From Acestrorhynchus altus (Eukaryota; Chordata; Actinopteri; Characiformes; Acestrorhynchidae): a stretch of 64,000 bases of DNA. Shown in pieces: positions 25,501 through 37,189 of this stretch (within the stretch, counting starts at the first letter, position 1; every line of letters starts with the position of its first letter). The translations under genes and the position numbers were made by a program. The stretch is from contig CM067521.1 of the NCBI GenBank assembly GCA_034509495.1, positions 5,256,292-5,320,291 on the forward strand, given 5' to 3'. The notes beneath the pieces were generated by a model. It was not told the origin of the DNA. It searched no databases and saw only the letters and a list, made by a program, of their open reading frames with translations.

Positions 25501-25770
25501 TCTTGGTACGAATCAGGTTTTGACCATTGCCATCAAGTACGGAGGGGCTGGTCCAAGCCGGTGAAGAGAACACCGCAGAGGAGTTATACGGCTGAACTTG
25601 GGAACAGTGAAGACGAGCCGTGTCACTGCATTCTGAATCAGCTGAAGGGCCAGATGGTCGCACAGGAAAGCCAGCCAGCAGGGAGTTGCAGTAGTTAACG
25701 AGAAAGAACAAACACCTGAGCGCGAGAGAAAAGGTAGAAAAGGCAAAATCTGCATGACCAAGCTATGATG
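25480..25770 (-). mobile_element. LINE reverse-transcriptase 3' fragment
   Basis: Minus-strand translation reads NYCNSLLAGFPV and LQLIQNAVTRLVFTVPKFS, then ITPL, the conserved C-terminal part of the reverse transcriptase of L2/CR1/Rex-type non-LTR retrotransposons. It abuts the zbtb40 stop codon (25778-25780), so the zbtb40 3' UTR may run into it. Confidence 0.8.
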
Positions 25771-25777
25771 TGGAACC

Positions 25778-26760
25778 CTACGGATTCTCCTCACAGATTA
25801 GTGTGACTCTGCCTGTCAGCAAGTCCTCCATGTTGACGGCTACGATCTCTGAGCCAGCTGCCGACTCCCCACCATTACCCAGGGCAACAAACACCTGCTG
25901 AGTGCAGTCCACATGTGATTGGTCCAACCCAGCCAACTGCTCCACCCCTACAGCTGAGGGGTCTTCTGTGTGGATCACCTGATTGGATAAAGAGAGTATC
26001 AATAACATGTCAAGAATTGCAGAAGTGCAGCATTTAGAATGCTGAAATCAATGAGATGTTGAAGTAAAGCATATGGGCCTTTAAAGTGATGGAGATTAAT
26101 TCCATTTATAACACTGTTATGAAGCAGATTCACTCATTATAACAAAAATAGTTGCACAAATAATTTCCCCCAGAAGGACGTGTGGGATTGCAGCACCACT
26201 AGATTATCAGGAACTGATTATAAATTTGGACTGATATATTCAATATTTTTCTGACCGGACTGTGTGTTCAGAAAAGGTAGGACCGCTGGTTGCAGGACAT
26301 ATATATGCCATCAAATATAAGCTAAAAATATGTTATAAAGACAGTGATGAAGGGCAGATGAGGTGAACTGGGGTGTATTTTTATATAATAGAAAACACAC
26401 TTAATAGACTTCATTTTTGAATGTGATTTTGAAGGGTCATTCTCAGCAGTGCAGTGACACTGACATGGTGGTGTGTTAGTGTGTGTTGTGCTGGTACAGG
26501 TGGATCAGACACAGCAGTGCTTTTGGAGTGTTTAAACACTGTGTCCACTCACTGTCCACGCTACTTGGTTGTAAAGTCAGACAGAAGCTCATCTGTTTCT
26601 GCACAGTTTGCGTTGGTCATGCTCTAGTCCTCCATCGGTGCTCACAGGACACTGCCCACTGTTGGCTGGATATTTCTGATTGGTGGACTGTCCTCATCAA
26701 CTGGGTGGTTTAAACACTCCAGCAGCACTGCTGTGTCTGATCCATTATATATACACAACA

Positions 26761-26809
<49 letters not shown>

Positions 26810-29800
26810 TAAAAAATATACACAACAACTGCAAGTCGACACCAAACGAGATGGCAATGTTACCAGCTGGGTGGGTGCTTCCTCCTGGATGACCTGCAGG
26901 TGGGTGTTGAGGAAGTGGTGCTGAAACTCAGCCTCAGAGGGGAAGGTCAGGGAGCAGACCACACAGCCAAACACAGACCCCTGCTGGCTCACATGCTCAC
27001 TGGACACATGCTGCTGTAACGTCTCCTCGCTGCTCGCTGCACATGCACAGTACGCACACCTCCACAGCGAGCCTTCTGGGACAGAGGTGAATATAAGAGA
27101 TATTAAAGTTTCAATAACACTATCAATACCTTCACTGAACAGACATTTACCATCCAGCAGTTACAGAAACGCCTAAGAAAATCCATCAACTACTAACCTG
27201 CCTGTGCGTCCTTCTCACCCAACCCTTCAGCAGAATGGATTTCTTTAAGGATAAAGAAAGAGCACAGTATTTTCAGATGGAAATGCTATAAAACTGAAAA
27301 AGCAGACATTTTACCCAAAACCAAACACGGCTGTATGTTCTCTGGGTGAAATATAAATAAATATGGTTATAAATAGAGATACTCTCTATTTATTAGATAT
27401 ACTCAATACGGTCAATATTCAATGATTGGATACGAAAAACTATTTAGGGCTGCAAAAAAAAAAGACTATTTTGACAGCCAAGTAATTATTGAAATGAACA
27501 ATGTATTCAAAGTAATCGTTCCTGCTGATTTAAAAGAGGAATAAAACGGAGGGTTCCTTGTTCAAATCCCAGAGCAAATCACCAATTTGGCCATGCTCTC
27601 TCTGGGTGGGTAGATGGCACTCTACTCACAACACACCCAGTACGATGCTGTCCAGCAGCATTTTGAACCTTGGGACCCAGTGCTTTCTTCCGATTGCGTT
27701 GGCTGCCCAACAATGATGCAATGCCGTCAGTTCGAGAAGAGGTGGTGGCCTGGGACACAACTTGCTTTTTGTTTACAGCTGAACCAATTAATTGTTTAGT
27801 CAGAGGAATTTAATTTTAACAGAATGAATGCAACTAGTATTATGGACAGTCCCTCCCTTTAGTACCCTTTAGGTGCCAATTTAATTGTTGGTAAACAGAT
27901 GGAGAACCCATTTTTAGGGACATATGTACAGGTGTGTCTGCTGAGGTGGCTGAAAAAACATCAGTAGGTCTCTCTCCACTGAAGGAGATGGGAGCCTGAA
28001 CTCAGATGATTGTCTGCGGGCGGACCTTCCAATATAATGACTTGGACTACATGGAGACAGGTGTGAAGTAATCACATGGTAATGTCTGAAGAAGTGGGGT
28101 CCATCCTCACCTGGGTGTTTAGTAATGTGGTGTTTGAAAAGGCTGCTCCTGTTGCAGAAAGCCTTGTCGCAGATTTTACAGTGCAGCAGGTGTGAGAGCG
28201 ATCTGCTGCCCTCCGTTGTAATCATGTCCGGGTGGGTGGTGCGATTGTGGTACCATAAACCTGAGAGGGTCTGTTACACAGAGTTCCAATGAGTTATTGA
28301 ATATTGTGCTGATTATTCTATGGTATCCCAGGTGGTTGCTAAAATGTTGCTAGGCAGTTGCTATGGTTTGTACTAGGTGTTGGGTTATTGCTAAGGTATG
28401 ACTATGTGGTTGCTAAGGTAAATGGTTGTTGCTAGGCAGTCACTATGGTACAAAAGCAAAAGGGTTTTTGCTAAGCTGTTAGGTGGTTGATAAGGTGTTG
28501 CTATTTGGTTGCAAAGGTGTTGCTGGGCAGTTGCTATGGTATTTGCTAAGGTATTAGGTGGTTGCTATGGGGTTAGGAGGTTGCTTAGGTGTGGCTATGT
28601 GGTTGTTAGTGTAAAGAGTTGTTGCTAAAGTATTGGTAGGCAGTTGCTATGGTATCCTTGGTTTTTGCTAAGGTGTTGGGTGGTTGCTAAGGTAAGTGTA
28701 TCTGTGCTTGTCTAACAGCTAAGCTCCGCTTGCACTGACCTGGTAGGACTTGTGGCAACTCTTGCAGCTGTAGGGTTTGCTGCCGTCGTGGACGCTCATG
28801 TGCTTCTCCAGCTGTGCTGCAGTGCTGAAGATCTTGCTGCACTCAGGACACTGGTGCAGCTCTTTAGGATGAACCTCCTGTATGTGCTCACGGAGTTCGT
28901 CCAGTGAACCGAAACTCACCCGGCATTTCTGACAGTCGTGAGGTTCTGCAACATCTGTAGGGAGAGACGTGAACAGACATCACTAAAGTCAGGCCAGGGA
29001 CACAACCTGCTTTGATGTACTTCAATAAAGTTAAAAATGGGTTTTCCATACTTTACTGTATTTGCTTTATACACAAGCTTTGGTGGAGTTGAAAATGACT
29101 AGTCACTGTTTCAACTTGTTTTCAAACTGGTTACACAGGTTTCTCCTGTCCACCATTCAGATAATTCTATTTTTCCTCCATATGGTGAGGCTTTTGTCTC
29201 ACATCATCTCAACCCTTTCCTCCTGGGTGGTGGTCTTAGAAGATTTGTGCCCCCAGGCCCTTGCAATTAATCCAGAATGCACCAGGGAAACTCATCTTCA
29301 ATGCTCAAAAGTTCAGCCACTCCTATCTGTATTCTCTGATTTGCCCACATTAGAAACAATCCCTGAAGCTCACCTATGAAGCCAGTCCAGTTTCTCCCTA
29401 CCATGTTCAAACCAGATCCATACCTATGACTCCTACAAGCTTCAAGTACTTTAAGGTGAAGGCAGTGACTGGAGATTCCCCAAACACTTGTTATTGATGT
29501 TAACAAACTGATAAATGTATCTGTTCTAAAAACACCAGCAGCCTTTCAGCCCCACCTCCATTTACTGGTTGAGACATAATAGTGAGTGGGTCATTTTATG
29601 AAAAGATGGTACCTAAACAGCGTGACATCAGATACATTGCTACCAAAGCATTAGCGTGTTGGCTGCGGGCTGTCATCCCACATCACTAATACCAGCTACC
29701 AGACTGTGTTTCTGATACAGTTTCAGTAACTACACTGCTGCTGATCTTAATACCAGCTACCACCAGCTACCAGACTGTGTTTCTGATACAGTTTCAGTAA

Positions 29801-32800
29801 CTACACTGCTGTTGATCTTTAATACCAGCTACCAGACGGTGTTTCTGATACATTGTTGATCTTTACAAAATTAGAGGATATATGACTGTTATCTGATGGC
29901 AAGGACACAGTTTCCAAGGATAGTGTTTGTGTGTTTCTGAGATGTTCTGCCAAAGGCCTTTACTGAGATGCTTTTGGTGTGATGGGCAGAACCAAAAATT
30001 AAGAAATGGACTCAAGTCTAAAAGAGTATGAACTACAGCAGTGTTTCTCATGGTCCTGGTCAAAAGCTACTCTGCATCTTTTACAGCTTTCCCTGCTCCC
30101 ATCACACCTGATTCAACTAATCGGCTCATTAACAAGCCAGTCACAGTTGCATGGTGGGTGCCAAGCATGAAATGTAAATATAAAACATTCAGGGTTGAAC
30201 TACAGGACAACAAGCTCTCTGAGTGTTGTGCTCGTAACCTCTCCTCAGTATGGTTCTTCTACACGTGTTCTGTCATCTTTGACGGGACAGTAAGTTGTGA
30301 AATATACCAGCAAATTCTGAAGGAATCTGTCCGTAAGCTAAATCTGGAGAGAATGTGGGTCATGCAGCAAGACAAAGACCCTACGCATACAAGTCGTTCT
30401 ACTAAATGTTTAAAGAGTTATGTCAATGATTTGGAATGGCCTGGGCAATGTCCTGACCTTAATCCATTAGAAATGTTGTAGAAGGACCTAAATCAAGCAA
30501 TTCATGGTAGGAAACTCACCAAGATACCAGTTGAAGCTGTTTTGTATGAAGGTATGGGCTACAATTAGTGAAGGACTAATCACAACAGTTACCAGACAAT
30601 GGTTCACATACTTTTGCCCTCAGAGAAATGTAATATTGGATCATTTTCTTTAATAAATAAATGTGTAATATTCTGTCTCATTTGTTTGATTTGGATCTGC
30701 TTATCTAGTTGTAGGACTTTTAAAAGTTCCAAAAGAGTTCACAAACTTTCCAGCACCACTGTAACAGCTTTGAGCAATCTGTGTTAGTATGGGGGGATGG
30801 GACACTGAAGAATCTCACCCCCTCACTTTACAGATGTACAGAAGTGTGTGTTTGGTGTACTCACTGTGGAAAGACTGTAGGTGGACAGAAAGTCCATTGG
30901 CTTGTCTGAAGCCTTTCCCGCACTCTCTGCATACGTATGGCTTATCGCCAGTGTGTGTTCGTACGTGCCGTGTCAGCTCGATGGACTGCGCAAACGTAGA
31001 TGAGCAGTACTGGCAGGAGTACATCTTACCTGAGAGAGGAGACGAAGAGCATTTCAGACCGAGCTACAACAGCCTACGCCAGCACTGTAGAACATCCTCT
31101 TTCATTTGCAGAAGCTCTTCTACAGTGTGGTGTGGACATCATACCTTCTGCATGCTTCTTCTTGGTGTGGTAGGACAGAGCGGCGGCCACAGCAAAGCTC
31201 ATGTCGCAATGTTTGCACTGGTAAGGCTTCTCCCCAGTGTGCAGACGCATGTGGTTCTTCAGGGAGGAGTTGGCGGCGAATTTGGCTCCGCATTCCTCAC
31301 ACACATACGGCCTTTCCTCCAAATGCTCTGTGCGCCTGTGGTACAACAAACCTGGAACACATCAAACACAACCAAAGAATCAAACTTTTAACTAATATCA
31401 TTCTAAAAGTGCTCTAGAATATCAAAATGTATTTATCTTGTCATAGTTGAATAATGAGATTTTGACACATGGATGTGACACACTGTGAACTTCAAACACT
31501 GCTGTTCTTCATTCCACATCTGTAACAGGGGCGTATACCAAAACAGACTTGAGGCTCCCAAAATGTGCATAAATCCCACTCACTAGAAAGCATTTATCAA
31601 AGCTGGAGAAGTTGTAAAACTCAACAGAAAACTCAGGGGAATATGGTGTTGATAGTGGAGAACATTTCATTAGTATCCAGCATTGCTAGTGTGGTGTTAG
31701 TGCGCTGGTTATAAGCTCTGTCTGACATCTCGACCTTGGTATAGTGCACAAGTTACGTGCCTTGGCCGATATTGTTACCACAGCAGTAGAGCGCTGGTTA
31801 CAAAGCTCATCCAACATCACTACAGTAGCATTAGTGTACCAGCTACAGACCTCATCCAACATTGGTACTGTGGCATTAGCATGGTCCTAGTCCACTGTGC
31901 ACCTTACCCAATATTCCTATCACTGTGACATGCCAGCTACAGTGCTCGTCCATTGATACCACAGCATTTGGCACCAGCAGTGGGCTTCGTCTCAACATCG
32001 CAACTACAGCATATGCACACTAGCTACAGGCCTCATCTAACATTTTAAAACATGCAATAAAGGCATTATTCAGCACCTTTAAAGCACTTACTTGAGTGTT
32101 TAGTGATCAAACCTACAGGGACTCACCAGAAGGGTGTTTAAAAGTTTTGCTGCACAGCTCGCAGGCCACGGGCTGCGCTTTCTTCTTCTTGGCCGGGGGG
32201 CCGCCGTGGACCTCACTGCAGTGCCGCTGCAAAGTGGTCAGGGAAGGAAAAACTAGGGAACAGTCTGTGCAGCGCTGGACTTTACCCGGGGAGAGCGCAC
32301 ATCGCTTCCTGTGCTTCATCAGACGACATTTAAAGTCAAAAGTCTTGTTGCACCAATGGCAGCTGTAGGAAACCACCACACCTTTCCTCCGCAACGCAGT
32401 ACGACTGTGCACTCCTTCCTCCTCGTCCTCAGAGCCTGCAACCTGAGAAGGTGTGACGAGCTCTGTTTAGGTTGTAGAATGAAAAACAGGGTTACATCTC
32501 ACATTTCAGTGTTTCTTCTTATGGTGTGAGCATCAGCTATTTTTATTAAGAACACTACACTGATTTATAATCATTTATGGGTATTCATTTTATTCTATAC
32601 AACAGTCAGTTCTGGACATGCAAGCTGCTTTTTTTCACAAAAATCAGTCTAAACAGAGCTGCTAAACTAAATAACAGTAGTTATATAAATGTAACATAAA
32701 TGACCTACACAAAAGAAAAATGATGTTAATAAAAAACAAAAAAACAAAATGATTAAGGACCATTTTAAAAGACAAAAGGACAAGAAAATTAACTGTTGGA

Positions 32801-34484
32801 AACGTAGTTTATTTGTGCAGGTCTGTGTAAGGAGCTGGAGAAGGAGCTGCAGGCTGTGCGGTGAGTGAGTGGAGTTTAATGTGTCGGTGTGTGTAAGGAG
32901 CTGGAGAAGGAGCTGCAGGCTGTGCAGTGACTGAGTGGAGTTGAATGTGTTGGTGTGTGTAAGGAGCTGGAGAAGGAGCTGCAGGCAGTGCAGTGAGTGA
33001 GTGGAGTTTAATGTGTTGGTGTGTGTAAGGAGCTGTTGGCTGCACAGTGGAATTTGTTACTGTGACAAACGTTTGGTTAAGGAAATACAATTTGGTGAAA
33101 CATTAAAATATATTAAATTTTCACGGCTCAGTTTATTAATTTCTTAATGTGTTTATTTTCCTATAAAAGCAATAGAACATTTGCGGTTATCATAAATAGC
33201 AGCACGGCTGTAATGAAATATGATACTCGCCTTTGGCTGGTGTCTGCTTCATCATCAATTTACCATAACACACAACTATTATGAGCATCTATTTTATGTT
33301 TGCTTTTATGTTAAATATTAGAATCACCTGCTGATTGATTTGTTTTTATATTATTGATTCCAAACATCCAAACAAGTATGTTATACTAGCGTCACTAGTC
33401 CCTCACCTGCTTGGCTGAGCTCCTCAGTCAGAGGGGAGAGCTGAGGGAACCTCTGTTGGCTCATGCTCAGCAGGCGGCAAAGTGACGGAACATACTGCAG
33501 GTCTTTGCTAAGCACTCTGTCTAGAACCTGCTGCATGGACTGCGCTACACCACCAATCCCCCGACAGCTCTGCAGAAACTGTAACACAAGTGAAAAACCT
33601 CAATGAAAAGGCTGATCAAACACAATGACTATCATTGCTTTGTAGTTATTTCAATTTGTTAGGATAAATGAGATCACAATATAACATCCGCATTTAACCC
33701 ATCCACGCAGTGAAACACACATACACACAAGTGAATTCACACACTAGGTGTGACCACACGTGGTGGGCAGCCTTATTCCGCAGCGCCTGGAGAGCAGCTG
33801 GGGATTTAAGTGCACTTCAGTCATGTCCTGCCAGTTCAGGGAATCAAACCAGCAACTGTCCAGTCACTGGTTACCTAACCACCAGTTCAGAAAATGTTCA
33901 GGTCTGATTATCTGGACAGTTCACTGTGAAAAAGGTGTATTAGTAATGGTGTTAAGCCTCCAAGTAATATTATTACTCACTAATGTTCATGGATTTCACA
34001 CATTCTTACCACAGCGACGTCATCTTTATCAGAACATCCTGCTGCTCCTTCCAGATCAACGATTCCACTGAAAGTTTCCAGAATTAGATCTTTATGCTTC
34101 TTTAAAATGTCCACTTCAGCACCTAGAGACAAAAACAGGACAAATACTGCAGTGCTACACCGAGGCTGCTGATCTACACCTGAGTCGAACAGATTACTGA
34201 TACTAGGGCTGTGTATTGGCAATATATATTGATAGTGATATATTATTACCCTCCCTGGGCCAATTCTGCTGTATGTTTAGTTAGTTTTTATTAGGGCTGC
34301 ACAAAATATTCTTTCAGCATCACCATCACAATGTGTGAATATGTATAATAACTCATGATGAGTTTTTTGTATTGACTAAATTGACAATTAAACATTAAAT
34401 TAAGTTATTTACAATACCTGACAGAGTAAACAAATGAAAGGGCTTCATTATTTGTCCATTTTTGTGTATTGTCAATTGATATTG

Positions 34485-34521
<37 letters not shown>

Positions 34522-37120
34522 GAATTAGATATATGGTCTCGGGACTCATCATGGAATTTGAACTTGAACAGTTGTGGTCGTGATATCTTAACCCCGCCCC
34601 CTTCTCTCATCGCTTCAGTGATTATATGTGGTTTGCTGAGCAGATCTGAGTAAATTTCCGAGCTGGATTACGTCACAGATTGATTACAGGTCACTGGCAC
34701 TGGTTGGAGAGGGGTAAGACTTGCAGTTTGTTATAATATGTGTATCATGTCTGTAGGTTACTCTGATCTTGGTTATGAAGTAGCCACCCGGAACCCCCAG
34801 CTTGCAAAACGCGAGCGTAAGGTTTAACGTGTTAATTAAAAATCCCATAAAATATTGCAATACTCAAGTACATCAATATATAATGACACCCCTGACAAAC
34901 TGATTCTGTGACTTACCTGAAATCACCTTTTTACAGAAGGTGTTCCTTATATTGTCAGTACCAGCAGAAATGCTCCAAAATAACTTGGAATAAGTTTGTT
35001 GTACACTGAGCTCTACTGGAAGTTAAGAAAGTTCTCTTCTAAAGTTGCAATTTTTAGGATATGTATTTTTTGCCTGGCAGCAGCAAAACAAAGGTATATG
35101 AAACTTTTTTTACTTGTTATGAATGTGGTCACGATCTGTCTCCCAACTACTTCTGAGTGCAGTTTGAGTGATCGTATCATTATCCAATCACACTGTGATT
35201 TTACCTGTGTTTACACCTGTGTATGGTGTATACACCATCTAACGGCTACTGTCTCCAACACACACAAACACGCTCAGACACACACACATCATACCTGCAG
35301 TGCTCCTGAGCCCCTCCTGCTGGTGTATAACACTCTCTGCAGCCTCCTGAAGCAGCTCCAGCAGACGGGTTTCCTCTATCCCTCTCTCACTGAGCACGTT
35401 CAACAGCCTCTTCACCACCTGCACATGACTCTGCTCTCCACTGCACTCCAAAAGCACCTGCGAAGATCAGGTCACCCAAAGGACATTTATTTTACTAATG
35501 ATGCAGGAAATCAAATGACCACAACTAATCAGTGAACTCAGGGTTAGTTCATCAGCCAAGACTGGTCTTCTCCATTTGAGTTTGGGAGAGAATAGGCTTA
35601 CACTGCTAACAAACACTGGACTTAGACTGCCACCAATCTCATCAACACAGACGTAAACACTTCTTAAACTGTTTGGTTCAATCAATTCAACATGGTTTAG
35701 AACATGATATGGCTTAATTGAGAGATAAATTAACCCTTTCACGCATATGACGCATGTCATGAATCTCCAAACGATTTTATTCTACTGGTGAAACTTTTGA
35801 ATTGTGTTCCTTTAATGTAAGATCTTAAAGAGTTTATTCGTGTGTCCATTCAGGAGTTCACCTACAAGTGAAAAATACAAAAAATAGTGGGATTGTGGGT
35901 TCAATCACAAACACAAGTGGTACGTGAGATGGCTAGACTAAGTTGCCCCCTGGGCATGAGTATGTGAATGAATACTTGTCCAGGGGGTATTCCTGCCTTT
36001 TGCCCAATGGCTCACTATGACCCTGACCAGCAGATAAGAACAAGCATGAAACACATGACAAACATCTTTCATTTGCAAATGTTTGAAATATATTTAAATG
36101 TAATGAATATAAAATATTTGACAGTTTAACTTAATTAATACATCATGAGCTTGTTAAAGGGAAACTGCACCTCATACCTGCTTTAAAGCTTCATTTTTGC
36201 ACTTGTCTGCAGCCTGAATCAGCAGTTCAGACATGTTCTTAACACTGGAGAGGTAGTCAGTTAGTTCTGCAGTATGCTTGTCTGGATGTCCAGAAGATCT
36301 CACAGGAGCAGCAGCAGACTTCCCTGTGATAGGAAAAGAGAAATGCAAATGAGCAAAGAAGCACAATGAAAAGAGAAGTGCTGGTATGAGTGGATCAGAC
36401 ACAACAATGCTGCAGGAGTGTTTAAAACACCTCAGTGTCACTTCTGAGCTGAGAATAGTCCACCAATCAGAAATATCCAGCCGACAGTGTCCTGTGGGAA
36501 GCATCCTGTGAGCCCTGATGAAGGACTAGAGGATGACCAACACAAACTGTGCTGAGCTTCTGTCTCTGATCTACAAGGTGGAGCAATTATGTAGGAGTGT
36601 CTAATAGAGTGGACAGTGAGTGGCCACAGCATTTAAACACTCCAGCAGCACTGCTGTCTGATTCACTCATACCAGCACAACACACATTAACACACCAACA
36701 CCAAGTCAGTGTCAATGCAGAGAGACCCATCACCCACATTATACCTGCTCTGACGTGGTCCTGACCATTGAAGATCAGGGTGAAAGAACGAGAGAAATAG
36801 ATGGACAACAGTCTGTAATTATTGAATTATAAAGTGCTCCTGTATGGCTCATTTTAATGTATTAGTTTGTTTATTTGATTATTAAATTAGATTAAATTTA
36901 ACTTTGTCACTGTGCAAAGTACAGGTACAGAGCCAATTAACTGCAGTTAGCATCTCACCAGTGCAATAAATAGTATTATCTACATAATAGTGCAGCAGTA
37001 TCTGTGCAGGTGGTGCAATGAGTAAGGCAGGTACATTATGATGAAGTACATTATGATGAATAAAGTATAATAAAAATAACAATAACAATAACAATGACAA
37101 TGATAATAATAATAATAATG

Positions 37121-37189
<69 letters not shown>

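Noticed and set aside
30041..30481. 146-codon plus-strand open frame
   Set aside because: Its C-terminal half is a Tc1 transposase remnant and its first part a dispersed repeat; not a host gene.
32435..32441. Alternative acceptor 7 nt upstream for the zbtb40 first-finger exon
   Set aside because: Using the AG at 32443-32444 breaks the reading frame from the preceding exon; the AG at 32436-32437 keeps it open.
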